Assembly (NCBI GenBank): GCA_031271815.1
Contig: JAISVA010000002.1
Span: 1 to 59,178, forward strand
From: Prevotellaceae bacterium
Lineage (GTDB): Bacteria > Bacteroidota > Bacteroidia > Bacteroidales > Paludibacteraceae
Length of the DNA: 59,178 nt
Reading direction: 5' to 3'
Part shown: one piece after another, positions 33,929-43,504 of the stretch
Layout: each line of letters begins with the position of its first letter
Numbering within the stretch: the first letter of the stretch is position 1
Notes under the pieces: generated by a model
Databases searched by the model: none
Seen by the model: the letters and a program-made list of their open reading frames with translations, nothing else
What the model was told of the DNA's origin: nothing
Position numbers and translations under genes: made by a program

Positions 33929-36598
33929 TCAATACCACACCGGATTGTCGCCCGGATCACTCTGCTGCTCATATTTCAAGTCTTGCAACAAGCTTGATTT
34001 CACGCGGATTAGAAAATTGTAAGAGCGGTAAACTCCAAAGGGAACGAGGTTCAACGATGCAGTCCAACAATGGAGGTCGCGCGTAATTCCGCAGGAAGAA
34101 TAGGATATTTTTTTTGCCTCAAAATCCCATCCCGAACTAAAATTAAATTGCCAGCCTTTTGAAAAGGTGATATTTCCGGAAAAGTTGAGCGACTGGTTGA
34201 TCCTCTTCTCAAACTCCAGCTTCTCTTTGTTAAAAAGCCCGTCGTTGTAGTTAATCGAATAATCAAACCGGAAATTCCAGGGCATTTTGAAAAGCAAATA
34301 TCCCTCTTCGCCAAACTCTGAATCCGTTTTGCTTTCTACCTGTTCATCTTTCTTCTCATCATGCTTCGTTTGCGTTTTTTTCTTAAACATTTCATTAGAA
34401 AAAGAGTAGCCAAAAGAAGTACCCACGTTAGTCAATCTCGCCAGTCTGCCGTTTCTTTCCAGTTCGGTAACATTTGTTTTTACCGGGTTATTAAATTCAT
34501 TTAACTGCCAAATGTATGGAGTAAACCTGGCATTGATTGTAACGGAAACATTTTTGGTAAGCTTCAAACGCATACTGGTCGAAATATCCGACCAGTTGAG
34601 GGAATCGGCAAATGCGTCGTAACTGATTCCGGCGGATAGATTGTCAATCAACGAGATTTTCCGGAATCCGGTAGAATCTTTCTTGGACGTAATTTTCATT
34701 TCCAGGTTGTTTTCCACACGAAAGTTAATGCTTCCTCTACCGCCTTCAGTTGCGCCTACTCCATTAAAATAGCTGTAAGCAACACGCGTAGAATCATCGG
34801 TAACATAAGGTATCGGACGGTAATATTTTCCGACAGATCCGCCAAAACCCGGACTCAGGGAAAATCCCACCGAAGGCTGGAACATGTGGCGTATCATATC
34901 CACTTTTTTCCCAAACAGTGCAGGAATCGGCTTGAAGAAACCAAACAGCTGCGTATTAAAGTCAAGGTTTGCACTAAGGTTTCTTACCGGGTAAAAGAAT
35001 GCATTTAAGGTATCGTATGCCTCTTTATTTTCTTCCCGGTCCCAATGTCTTTCGATCCGTTTAAAGTACCACCGTTCCGAATAGTTCACGGATGGAGATA
35101 CGGTCAAGTATTTCAACAGGTTATAGGATGCACCTAAATTCAGCTGATGTCTTATTCCGTTATCCCAATCGTTAAACGAATCAAATACTTTATCCTGTTT
35201 AGAGGTAATGGAATTGGAAAAATCGAAATTGTAAGTAAGGTAAACTTTTTCGTACCACTTCTCTTTCCCGATTCGGTTTGCCGATTTAAACGGAAACACC
35301 CTCGACATATCCAGGCGAAATGTTGGCAACGTAAGAGACAATGTGGAGTCGCTTTGCCGCTGGTTTGCCGTTATATTGGCAGTAATGGAAAAGGGAGATT
35401 CGGGAAAACGGTAGTTGTAGTTTATACTTGATGAGGTATTATTTTCTCCGTAAACAGTAGGACTGAAACGGGAATCTACATTATTTTTATTGTACTTTGC
35501 GGATGAGAAATTGACGGACGCCGAAAAGGTGCGGAACGGATTGGCTTTCGGGTCCTGCGAATGCGTCCACATGATCTTCATATCGTTGCTCCGGGTGTAA
35601 TCGGCAAGCGTTTCTTCGCCCTGTATCGTAACTATATAGCTGGCGTAAAAATTGCCGTTAAACTTGTATTTCATTGTATATCTTGATGTTGCATTGAGTC
35701 CCCACGAACCTTTCGTGTATATGTCACCGCGAATTGCCAAATCATAATAATCGCTCAATGCAAAATAGTAACCGCCGTTCCGCAAGAAAAATCCCCTTGC
35801 GCTTTCTTCTCCATAACTCGGCATAAGTATTCCCGACGAGTATTTTTCGGTAAACGGGAAATACCCGAAAGGAATAATCAGCGGCAAAGGGACATCGGCA
35901 ATAACCAGATAAGCCGGACCGGCAACAACAAACTGATTTGGTTTTATCTTCGCCTTTGTCAGGTTTAAGTAAAAATGCGGATGCTCGTGATCGTCGCAAG
36001 TGGTATATTTACCGTCAATCATCAAAAACACATTGTTATCCAACTTTTTAGCTCTGTCGCTTGTGATAAATCCGTCGCCATGCTGGGTAATCACTCCGCG
36101 GATAAATCCTTTCTGCGTCTTGAAATTATAGTCAATGGATTTCGACTCATACTGATCCGGACCGTCTTTAAATATAGGCGTTTCGACCAATACGCCGGCA
36201 GAATCAATCCGCCCTCTTGCCTGAACGTTACTGCTATCCATATTGATCCGGATGTTGTCGGATATGAGTTCCATTTTTTCATAATTAACCTGAGCATTTC
36301 CATACAAATACGCCACACCATCGCCATAGAAAACAATCGAATCCCTCGCCGAATAAACTATTTCGGCATTAATTGCTTCTTTCTTTTTGGGGGATTGACT
36401 GCTGTCTATCGAATCTTTTTCAGGAAGATGTACAGTATCTTTTTCGGAAATATTAGCCGTAAAAACGGTATCTCGCGCCGGCTCTTTTAAATCCATATTT
36501 TCATTTTGAGCGTTCAAAAAGAAAAAAGAAGAGATAAAAAAAGAGACAAACACCGGTATTGTACGAATTATGTGCCTATATATCAACAAATTAGACAT
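33929..36598 (-). CDS. lptD: LPS-assembly outer-membrane protein LptD
   Basis: 889 aa. N-terminal signal segment (FVSFFISSFFFLNAQ). The OstA/LptA-like beta-jellyroll follows at about residues 75-200 (VYSARDSIVFYGDGVAYLYG, NAQVNYEKMELISDNIRI), with FGYFPF and SSGILMPSYGE at the entry of the barrel domain, a hallmark of Bacteroidetes LptD. The remainder is beta-barrel strands ending LLQDLKYEQQSDPGDNPVWY. LptD inserts lipopolysaccharide into the outer leaflet of the outer membrane. It is divergent from the cell-wall amidase gene, a common neighbourhood in this phylum. The promoter must lie in the 800-bp gap but I see no clear -33/-7 pair. Confidence 0.92.
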   Translation of the reverse strand: MSNLLIYRHIIRTIPVFVSFFISSFFFLNAQNENMDLKEPARDTVFTANISEKDTVHLPEKDSIDSSQSPKKKEAINAEIVYSARDSIVFYGDGVAYLYGNAQVNYEKMELISDNIRINMDSSNVQARGRIDSAGVLVETPIFKDGPDQYESKSIDYNFKTQKGFIRGVITQHGDGFITSDRAKKLDNNVFLMIDGKYTTCDDHEHPHFYLNLTKAKIKPNQFVVAGPAYLVIADVPLPLIIPFGYFPFTEKYSSGILMPSYGEESARGFFLRNGGYYFALSDYYDLAIRGDIYTKGSWGLNATSRYTMKYKFNGNFYASYIVTIQGEETLADYTRSNDMKIMWTHSQDPKANPFRTFSASVNFSSAKYNKNNVDSRFSPTVYGENNTSSSINYNYRFPESPFSITANITANQRQSDSTLSLTLPTFRLDMSRVFPFKSANRIGKEKWYEKVYLTYNFDFSNSITSKQDKVFDSFNDWDNGIRHQLNLGASYNLLKYLTVSPSVNYSERWYFKRIERHWDREENKEAYDTLNAFFYPVRNLSANLDFNTQLFGFFKPIPALFGKKVDMIRHMFQPSVGFSLSPGFGGSVGKYYRPIPYVTDDSTRVAYSYFNGVGATEGGRGSINFRVENNLEMKITSKKDSTGFRKISLIDNLSAGISYDAFADSLNWSDISTSMRLKLTKNVSVTINARFTPYIWQLNEFNNPVKTNVTELERNGRLARLTNVGTSFGYSFSNEMFKKKTQTKHDEKKDEQVESKTDSEFGEEGYLLFKMPWNFRFDYSINYNDGLFNKEKLEFEKRINQSLNFSGNITFSKGWQFNFSSGWDFEAKKISYSSCGITRDLHCWTASLNLVPFGVYRSYNFLIRVKSSLLQDLKYEQQSDPGDNPVWY

Positions 36599-36714
36599 TA
36601 CAACATCTTACGAGTTTAAATTGCGAATTTAGTCATTTTGATTGATAATAAGTAAAGGAAGAGGGAATTTTATTTTTTTTTAAATTGTTACATGCAGTTA
36701 TGTTTGAAAAAGCA

Positions 36715-36880
36715 AAGGGACTGTTCGAAAAGAACACAGATGACACGGATAACGCGGATTTACACAGATAAAATTATTTTTCGTAATTGGTAAGTTTTTA
36801 TTTTCAACAAAATAAAAATCTGTGAGAATCTGCATTATCCGTGTCATCTGCATTCAAAAGACTTTTGAGACAGCCTGTTC
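36715..36880. repeat. Inverted-repeat element, copy B
   Basis: GACTGTTCGAAAAGAACACAGATGACACGGATAACGCGGATTTACACAG at one end and its near complement (CTGTGAGAATCTGCATTATCCGTGTCATCTGCATTC, then CTTTTGAGACAGCC) at the other. Diverged from copies at 33494-33656 and 46787-46925 but with paired changes. Confidence 0.7.
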
Positions 36881-36908
36881 AAATTTCACACGTTTTTTTA
36901 ATTCATTT

Positions 36909-37005
36909 AAGTTGCTATTTATATATCTCAAAATAATTTCTATTTCGAAGTCCGGAGTTAATGTCAAATGACATTAACTCCGGACTTGAAATCAATGAGC
37001 AACTT
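36909..37005. repeat. Nested inverted repeat
   Basis: A perfect 19-bp-arm hairpin (36948-36966 and 36969-36987, 2-nt loop, arm AAGTCCGGAGTTAATGTCA) sits inside a wider pair, AAGTTGCT (36909-36916) and AGCAACTT (36998-37005). It lies just past the T9SS-domain remnant in that remnant's reading direction, so it may be the old terminator. Confidence 0.6.
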
Positions 37006-37012
37006 GAATTAA

Positions 37013-37108
37013 TTAATTCTTAATCATTTTATACGTTTTACCGGATACATTTACCATATAAATACCGGCATTCAGGAATGAAATATTCAACCGGCAGGCC
37101 ATAAATTC
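37013..37108 (-). pseudogene. Orphan T9SS type A sorting-domain remnant
   Basis: The minus-strand frame ending at 37013 reads LNISFLNAGIYMVNVSG followed by KTYKMIKN and a stop, the classic last 25 residues of a type A T9SS sorting domain (L-GIY-V-G--K--K). Only about 30 codons remain and no gene body lies upstream toward the amidase gene. The remainder of the 36599-37402 gap is AT-rich sequence plus the two repeats above. Confidence 0.6.
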
Positions 37109-37366
37109 AAAAAATGAAAATTGCCTGCTACTTTCAGACTGATGGCACGTATTTAATAAAAAAAACAGTAAAATATTACGAAAATAATGGCTTTAAATAT
37201 CTTTTTTCAACAAAAAAAGAAGAAAATCAAACAAGTGAAATATTCTGATATAAAGAATTGAAAATAAGTATTATATTATCTTTCATATTACCACAAAAGT
37301 CAATACGGTTAAATTTAGAATACGTAATATTTCTTCTTAACTCCGTAGTTTATTGCGTATTTTTCT

Positions 37367-37374
37367 TAATTTTG
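37367..37374 (+). promoter_or_regulatory. Candidate -7 box of the amidase gene
   Basis: TAATTTTG fits the Bacteroidetes -7 consensus TAnnTTTG and lies 28 bp before the ATG at 37403. No good TTTG is found 19 bp upstream, so confidence is limited. Confidence 0.35.
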
Positions 37375-37402
37375 CGAAGTCAATTATAACGGAGTTTATT
37401 CT

Positions 37403-38533
37403 ATGATGAGGTTTTTCAATTTCTTATGGTTGTTTTTGTTTGGTTTCTTTTTTGTTTCAGCCGGTTTGGAAGCTGCGGAAAAGAAATTCACGGTCGTTAT
37501 AGATCCCGGTCACGGAGGAAAGGATGCGGGAGCTGTAGGATCTGTGCTTAAACTGCATGAAAAAAAAATAAATCTCGCCGTTGCCCTTGAACTTGGCGAG
37601 CTGCTGGAAGCGGAAAAAGACGTAAATGTCATTTATACCCGCAAAACAGATGTGTTTATCCCGTTGGACGAGCGTCCGCGCATCGCTAACAAGGCAAAAG
37701 CCGACCTTTTTATCTCCATTCATACGAATGCGGCAAAAAATAAAGCCGCATCCGGTACCGAAACGTACGTAATCGGGTCCTCCTCCTCTGCCGCCAACAT
37801 GGAGGTGGCAATGCGCGAAAACTCCGTTATCCTGTATGAAGAGGATTACCAAACCCGCTACGAGGGTTTTGATCCCAACTCGTCCGAATCTTACATCATG
37901 TTCGATTTTATGCAGTTTACCTTCCTGGATCAAAGTCTTCATTTGGCAGCCTGCATACAGGACGAGTTTAAAACCACCTGTAACCGCGAAGACAGAGGAG
38001 TGAAACAAGCCGGTTTTCTGGTGCTGAAACAGGCAAGTATGCCGAGTATCCTGGTAGAGTTGGGTTACATCTCCAATCAGGAGGAAGAAAAACACCTGAA
38101 TAAAAAAGCCTCTCAAAAAAAGCTGGCAGAGGCTATTTACAACGCTTTCCTTGTTTACAAGACAAACTATGAGAAAAAAAGCGGCATTGCTTTTGACGAC
38201 TCTAAAAATGAAGAAGTGAAGCCTGATAAAGAAACAAAGCAGGAGGACGGCAAGGCAAGCGAAAAAAACGTTCCGGAAATTCGTTACCGGGTACAATTTC
38301 ACACATCAAGCAAACGGAAACCGTTGAACAGCAAGGAGTTTAAAAATTACGCTCCGGTTAAAGAATACCTCGAAAACGGAGTATATAAGTATATGTACGG
38401 CGAAACAACCTCTTATGCCGAAATACTGGAAAAGAAAAAAAAGATTCAGGAGCATTTCAGTGATGCTTTTGTTGTAGTGTTTAAAAACGAAAAAAGACTC
38501 TCACCAGCTGAGGCGCGCGCTTATTTTAAATAA
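37403..38533 (+). CDS. N-acetylmuramoyl-L-alanine amidase (Amidase_3)
   Basis: 376 aa. Signal peptide (FFNFLWLFLFGFFFVSAGLEA). The Amidase_3 domain runs from about residue 30 to 255 with VVIDPGHGGKDAGA, the zinc ligands His37, Glu53 (LHEKKINL) and His107 (SIHTNA), and the catalytic Glu219 (ILVELGYISN). It would cleave the bond between N-acetylmuramic acid and the stem peptide in the periplasm during cell separation or wall turnover. The C-terminal 90 residues (YRVQFHTSSKRKPL ... AEILEKKKKIQEHFSDAFVV) look SPOR-like and may bind septal glycan. An 8-bp gap to the MCE gene suggests an operon. Confidence 0.9.
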   Translation: MMRFFNFLWLFLFGFFFVSAGLEAAEKKFTVVIDPGHGGKDAGAVGSVLKLHEKKINLAVALELGELLEAEKDVNVIYTRKTDVFIPLDERPRIANKAKADLFISIHTNAAKNKAASGTETYVIGSSSSAANMEVAMRENSVILYEEDYQTRYEGFDPNSSESYIMFDFMQFTFLDQSLHLAACIQDEFKTTCNREDRGVKQAGFLVLKQASMPSILVELGYISNQEEEKHLNKKASQKKLAEAIYNAFLVYKTNYEKKSGIAFDDSKNEEVKPDKETKQEDGKASEKNVPEIRYRVQFHTSSKRKPLNSKEFKNYAPVKEYLENGVYKYMYGETTSYAEILEKKKKIQEHFSDAFVVVFKNEKRLSPAEARAYFK

Positions 38534-38540
38534 AAAGAAT

Positions 38541-39449
38541 ATGAAAATTAAATTTAGCAGAGAACTACAAATCGGAACATTGGTAATCGTAACCATCGCG
38601 ATTCTCTATTTTGGAATTAATTACCTGAAAGGGATTAATATTTTTAATCCGACCAACTATTATTACGTAAAATTGGAGCAGGTAAACGGTTTAGTCGCCT
38701 CAAATCCGGTTACAATAAAAGGATACAAAATAGGACTTGTAAAATCAATCAATTACAATTATGATAGCCACGAAGACGATATTGTAATTGTGCTGCAGGT
38801 CGATGACCAATTAAAAATACCTGTAGGTTCAAAAGCGGTTCTTAAAACCGAATTACTGGGAGGAGCAAGCATGTCGCTGGATTTGCAAAGCGTTATTCCG
38901 GGCGTTTACTATAAAAAAGGCGACACAATTCCTGCCGTGATTGACGGTGGTATTATGACTACCGTTACGACCGAAATTATGCCGCGCGTACAAAGCATCG
39001 TTCCGCAGTTAGACTCGTTGATTACCTCGCTGCGTATGATTACGGACGACAATTCAATTGAGCAGTCGCTCGGAAATATCAAACGCCTGACGGCTAACCT
39101 GGAATCCTCATCCGTTTCGCTTAATTCAATGATGAAAAAAGACCTTCCGGTTATACTCAGCAATGTAAATACAATTACAACCGATTTCTCTAAATTAAGT
39201 AAAGACCTTAGTCAGGTTGATTTCAATGCCACAATGCTAAGTTTGAATCATACCCTGTCCAACCTGCAACTGATTTCAGACAGGATAAATAATGGCGAAG
39301 GTTCTATCGGTTTGTTAATCAACGACAAATCATTTTACAACAATTTAAACAGCACGATGGAAAGCGCCAATAACCTGTTATTGGATTTGAAATCAAACCC
39401 GAAAAGATATGTACATTTTTCGCTGTTTGGAAAATCGGATAAAAAATAA
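38541..39449 (+). CDS. MlaD/MCE family lipid-transport protein
   Basis: 302 aa. One N-terminal membrane helix (residues about 10-27, TLVIVTIAILYFGINYL), then a single MCE domain (about 38-115: YYVKLEQVNGLVASNPVTIK, GYKIGLVKSI, LKTELLGGASMSLDL), then a long helical tail that ends SKFGKSDKK-like in basic residues. MCE proteins form hexameric rings that carry phospholipids between the membranes. The partner permease and ATPase genes are not in the window. Cotranscribed with the amidase, 8 bp upstream. Confidence 0.88.
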   Translation: MKIKFSRELQIGTLVIVTIAILYFGINYLKGINIFNPTNYYYVKLEQVNGLVASNPVTIKGYKIGLVKSINYNYDSHEDDIVIVLQVDDQLKIPVGSKAVLKTELLGGASMSLDLQSVIPGVYYKKGDTIPAVIDGGIMTTVTTEIMPRVQSIVPQLDSLITSLRMITDDNSIEQSLGNIKRLTANLESSSVSLNSMMKKDLPVILSNVNTITTDFSKLSKDLSQVDFNATMLSLNHTLSNLQLISDRINNGEGSIGLLINDKSFYNNLNSTMESANNLLLDLKSNPKRYVHFSLFGKSDKK

Positions 39450-39759
39450 CCCATACCTATTATTTAGATTGTTTCTAAATAATAACTTTAACAATTAATC
39501 AAAAAAAAGATCAGAAATCATTCAATACTAAGGGTTTCGGTTTTTTTGTTAAACTTTGTTATATATATTAAAAGCCTTATTTATCAATAAGTTCATATAA
39601 GGCAAAAATATAAGATATTAAAAATCAATCATTTATTGTAATTAATTGAATATTAAAAGGGTAGCTTTTTTTGAATATATCAAATTTTAATGGACTTTTT
39701 TATTTGAAAAAATAATTGAAATTTTGCCCTTACCAATATAATATTTTTAGATTTTAATT
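39450..39759. other. AT-rich gap before dnaA
   Basis: 310 bp without a gene. I looked for DnaA boxes (TTATCCACA and one-mismatch forms) and repeated AT-rich 13-mers and saw none, so this is probably the dnaA promoter region and not a replication origin. CCTTATTTATCAATAAGTTCATATAAGG near 39573-39600 is a loose inverted repeat. Confidence 0.4.
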
Positions 39760-41151
39760 ATGGAAGAATATCAGGAAACAGCTTCGGAACATATACGAAT
39801 GTGGAGCAAGTGCTTGGGTATTATAAAAGACATAGTGCCGGAGGCTGCGTTTAGTACGTGGTTTCAGCCTATTGTTCCGCAAAAGTGGGAAAATAATACA
39901 ATTACCATCCAGGTGCCAAGTATGTTCTTTTACGAGTATCTGGAAGAAAAGTACTTCGACTTGTTGAAAGCAACACTCACCCGTGTAATGGGTAAAGGAA
40001 CTAAGTTAAAATATACCGTATTGATGGAAAATACGAGCAAGACTACTGTGAACAATGACGGTGGTCGTATCTCGCAGGTTTCTGCAAACGCTCGTTTTGA
40101 CCCCTTCTCGGTTCAAAACCGTCAAAAGATAGATTCGCAGCTAAACCCGAACTATACTTTTGAATCTTTCATCGAAGGCTCGTGCAACAAGCTGGCAAGA
40201 GCAGCAGGGTTAGCCATTGCCAGGGAACCGGGGAAAACAGCGTTTAATCCGATTTTTATCTTCGGAGAGTCGGGCTTGGGAAAAACTCACTTAATACATG
40301 CCATCGGACTGATGACGGAAGAGTTTCATCCCGAAAAGAACATCTTATATGTAAATGCCAATAAATTCCAAATACAATATACCGATGCGGTAAGAAACAA
40401 CACAGTCAACGATTTTCTGAATTTCTATCAGATGCTTGATGTGCTGATTCTGGATGACATTCAGGATTTTGCCGGAAAGACAGGAACGCAAAACACGTTC
40501 TTCCACATTTTCAACCACTTGCATCAATCCGGAAAGCAGTTGGTGCTGACATCCGACCGGGAGCCGAAATTATTGCAGGGATTGGATCAGCGCATTCTTA
40601 GCCGCTTCAAATGGGGATTACACGCCGAATTGGAAATTCCCGATTTTCAAACAAGAAAAACGATCCTGCTGAATAAAGTAAACGCAGACGGATTAGTTAT
40701 TCCCGAAAACGTAGTAAATTACATTGCCGAAACGGTAAAAGAAAACGTGCGCGAACTGGAAGGCGTCATCGTCTCGCTGCTGGCGCAATCGACACTGACA
40801 AATGCAGAAATCAATATCGAATTAGCCCAAAAAGTAGTTGGAAAGTCCGTAAACATTACCGAAAAAGCAATTAGCATCATATCCATTCAGGAAGCTGTTT
40901 GCAAATACTATAATTTGACGATAAAAGACATCCAGACTAAATCCCGCAAGAGAGAAGTAGTACAGGCTCGTCAGATTGCCATGTACCTTGCACGCAAGCA
41001 CACCAAAAACTCCCTTTCTTCGATCGGAGAACAGATAGGCAACCGCGATCATGCAACCGTGCTGCACGCCTGCAAAACGATCACCGACCTGCTGGATATT
41101 GACAAGGGAATGAAACAAAGTTTAGATACGATCGAAAGTGCATTGAGATAG
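39760..41151 (+). CDS. dnaA: Chromosomal replication initiator DnaA
   Basis: 463 aa, full length. Domain I at residues 10-85 (WSKCLGIIKDIVPEAAFSTW), a short linker, the AAA+ domain III from about residue 130 with Walker A GESGLGKTH (169-177) and Walker B LILDDIQ (229-235, Asp232/233), arginine-finger region QRILSRFKWG, and domain IV with the DNA-binding signature GNRDHATVLHACKT (427-440). It binds DnaA boxes at the origin and opens the duplex. The gene stands alone between the MCE gene and tex; dnaN and gyrB are not next to it, as is usual in Bacteroidetes. Confidence 0.97.
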   Translation: MEEYQETASEHIRMWSKCLGIIKDIVPEAAFSTWFQPIVPQKWENNTITIQVPSMFFYEYLEEKYFDLLKATLTRVMGKGTKLKYTVLMENTSKTTVNNDGGRISQVSANARFDPFSVQNRQKIDSQLNPNYTFESFIEGSCNKLARAAGLAIAREPGKTAFNPIFIFGESGLGKTHLIHAIGLMTEEFHPEKNILYVNANKFQIQYTDAVRNNTVNDFLNFYQMLDVLILDDIQDFAGKTGTQNTFFHIFNHLHQSGKQLVLTSDREPKLLQGLDQRILSRFKWGLHAELEIPDFQTRKTILLNKVNADGLVIPENVVNYIAETVKENVRELEGVIVSLLAQSTLTNAEINIELAQKVVGKSVNITEKAISIISIQEAVCKYYNLTIKDIQTKSRKREVVQARQIAMYLARKHTKNSLSSIGEQIGNRDHATVLHACKTITDLLDIDKGMKQSLDTIESALR

Positions 41152-41259
41152 TTATCCGTTTCCTTTTTAAAGTTCAGGAGAAGTATTTTTGGGGACAGCG
41201 CTGTCAATATAATTATGCCTTAAATTTATCTTCATTACCAAAAAAGAAAACATAAAAAC

Positions 41260-43374
41260 ATGTTCGATTCACTTATTGCCAAAACATTAAATATCCGCGA
41301 AAAACAGGTAGCCAATACCATCAAATTACTTACCGACGGTGCAACCATTCCCTTCATCAGCCGCTACCGGAAAGAAATGACCGGAGAGTTGAATGAAGTA
41401 CAAATACAGGAGATTCAGGAGCAATACGAAAAGCTGACCGAACTCGAAAAACGGAAAGAAAGTATTCTGAAGTCCATCGACGAGCAGGGAAAACTGACCG
41501 CAGAACTTAAAAAACGGATCTCCGGAACATGGAGCATGACGGAACTTGAAGACCTCTACCTCCCTTACAAGCCCAAACGCCGCACACGCGCTGAAATCGC
41601 CCGTGAGCGCGGACTCGAGCCATTGGCTAAAATCCTGATGGCACAAGCCGAAAACAATGTTGAAGTCCGCGCCGCAGCCTTTGTCAAAGGCGATGTAAAA
41701 GATGCGGAGGATGCGCTGAAAGGCGCAAAAGACATCATCGCCGAGTGGGTAAGCGAAAACGAACAGGGCCGGAACCGCGTGCGAAGAAGCTTTGAACACG
41801 ATGCCGTGATGAGTTCAAAGGTAATCAAAGGCAAAGAAAGGGATGCAGAAAAATACCGCGACTATTTCGATGTAAACGAACCGTTACGGCGTTTGTCTTC
41901 TCATCGCCTGCTCGCAATGCGTCGAGGCGAGGCGGAAGGTTTTTTACGCGTCGGCATATCTCCCGGCGATGAAAATGCGCTGGTACGCCTCACCCCTCTT
42001 TTCGTAAAAGGAAACACCGAAGCCTCCGTCCAGGTGGAAGAAGCAGTTGTCGATTCATACAAAAGGCTGATAAAACCCTCTATCGAAACCGAATTTGCCA
42101 ATCAAAGCAAGGAAAAAGCGGACGAAGAGGCAATTCGCGTTTTCGCCGAAAACCTGCGTCAGCTGCTGTTGGCTCCGCCTTTGGGACAAAAACGGGTACT
42201 TGCCATTGATCCCGGCTACCGTACCGGCTGCAAGTTAGTTTGCCTTGATGCGCAAGGAAATCTATTGCACAACGAAACGATTTACCCGCACCCGCCACAA
42301 AACGAAAAAGCGCAAGCCGCGCGAAAAATCGCAAAAATGGTTGAAGCATACAAAATCGAAGCTATCTCAATCGGCAACGGAACAGCAAGCCGCGAAACCG
42401 AACAGTTTATCCAAAGCATCCAGTACGACCGAAAAGTACAGGTTTTTGTAGTGAGTGAAAACGGAGCTTCCATTTACTCTGCCTCGCCTACCGGACGCGA
42501 GGAATTTCCCGATTACGATGTAACCGTGCGCGGCGCAGTCTCTATCGGCAGGCGGCTGATGGATCCGTTAGCCGAACTGGTAAAAATCGACCCGAAATCA
42601 ATCGGCGTAGGTCAATACCAGCACGATGTGGATCAAACGAAATTGAAAAAATCGCTCGACCAAACGGTTATTAACAGCGTAAACCTTGTCGGCGTGAATC
42701 TGAATACCGCAAGCAAGCACCTGCTTACCTACATTTCGGGACTGGGACCTCAACTGGCACAAAACATCGTAGATTATCGTGCCGAAAACGGAGCCTTCCA
42801 ATCGCGCCTTGGACTGAAAAAAGTGCCCCGGCTGGGCGAAAAGGCATTTGAGCAATGCGCCGGTTTTTTACGTATCCCCAATGCCGAAAATCCGTTGGAC
42901 AACTCGGCAGTCCACCCCGAAAGCTACGGAATCGTGGAACGAATGGCAAAAAACCTGAAATGCACCGTTCCCGAACTGATTCAAAACAGAGAACTCCGGC
43001 AACAAATAAACTTGCAAGATTATGTTTCGGAAAAAACCGGGCTTCCGACCCTCAAGGATATTATGGAAGAGCTGGAAAAACCGGGAAGGGATTTGCGCCA
43101 GACAATCAAAGTTTTTGCCTTCGATCCTTCCATCCGCACCATCGATGATGTAAAAGCAGGTATGCGCCTTCCGGGCATTGTAACTAATGTTACTAATTTC
43201 GGCGCATTCGTCGATATCGGAATCAAGGAAAACGGACTGGTACATATTTCGCAGCTGGCAAACCGCTTTATTTCGAATCCTGCCGACGTGGTTGCCCTGC
43301 ATCAGCACGTTGAAGTCAATGTAATTGAAGTGGATAAGGAAAGAAAACGGATACAGCTTTCAATGAAAGAATAA
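41260..43374 (+). CDS. tex: Tex family transcription accessory/RNA-binding protein
   Basis: 704 aa. The N-terminal Tex domain begins MFDSLIAKTLNIREKQVANT and has the conserved IPFISRYRKEMTGELNEVQI and DLYLPYKPKRRTRAEIARERG. The YqgF-like RNase H fold is around residues 310-450 (VLAIDPGYRTGCKLV, IGNGTASRE), followed by a helix-hairpin-helix region (LLTYISGLGPQLAQNIVDYR) and a C-terminal S1 RNA-binding domain (LPGIVTNVTNFGAFVDIGIK). Cytoplasmic; linked to transcription and RNA metabolism. It follows dnaA after 108 bp and could have its own promoter. Confidence 0.95.
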   Translation: MFDSLIAKTLNIREKQVANTIKLLTDGATIPFISRYRKEMTGELNEVQIQEIQEQYEKLTELEKRKESILKSIDEQGKLTAELKKRISGTWSMTELEDLYLPYKPKRRTRAEIARERGLEPLAKILMAQAENNVEVRAAAFVKGDVKDAEDALKGAKDIIAEWVSENEQGRNRVRRSFEHDAVMSSKVIKGKERDAEKYRDYFDVNEPLRRLSSHRLLAMRRGEAEGFLRVGISPGDENALVRLTPLFVKGNTEASVQVEEAVVDSYKRLIKPSIETEFANQSKEKADEEAIRVFAENLRQLLLAPPLGQKRVLAIDPGYRTGCKLVCLDAQGNLLHNETIYPHPPQNEKAQAARKIAKMVEAYKIEAISIGNGTASRETEQFIQSIQYDRKVQVFVVSENGASIYSASPTGREEFPDYDVTVRGAVSIGRRLMDPLAELVKIDPKSIGVGQYQHDVDQTKLKKSLDQTVINSVNLVGVNLNTASKHLLTYISGLGPQLAQNIVDYRAENGAFQSRLGLKKVPRLGEKAFEQCAGFLRIPNAENPLDNSAVHPESYGIVERMAKNLKCTVPELIQNRELRQQINLQDYVSEKTGLPTLKDIMEELEKPGRDLRQTIKVFAFDPSIRTIDDVKAGMRLPGIVTNVTNFGAFVDIGIKENGLVHISQLANRFISNPADVVALHQHVEVNVIEVDKERKRIQLSMKE

Positions 43375-43386
43375 ATGTTATTGCAA

Positions 43387-43417
43387 TTTGTTTCCTGAAA
43401 TTTTTTCCATACTTTTG
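43387..43417 (+). promoter_or_regulatory. Promoter of the BadF-type kinase gene
   Basis: TTTG (43387-43390), a spacer of exactly 19 bp and TACTTTTG (43410-43417) match the Bacteroidetes housekeeping promoter TTTG-N19-TAnnTTTG. The start codon is 88 bp downstream. Confidence 0.75.
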
Positions 43418-43504
43418 TTGTAATCTTAATCAGTAAAGACAAAATGTTTAGCAATATAAAGACAACGGACTTTTGTTGATGTGCTAATATCAGAATTGTA
43501 AAAC

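Noticed and set aside
39450-39759. Replication origin next to dnaA
   Set aside because: No cluster of DnaA boxes is visible; the one perfect box in the region read (57757) is isolated.
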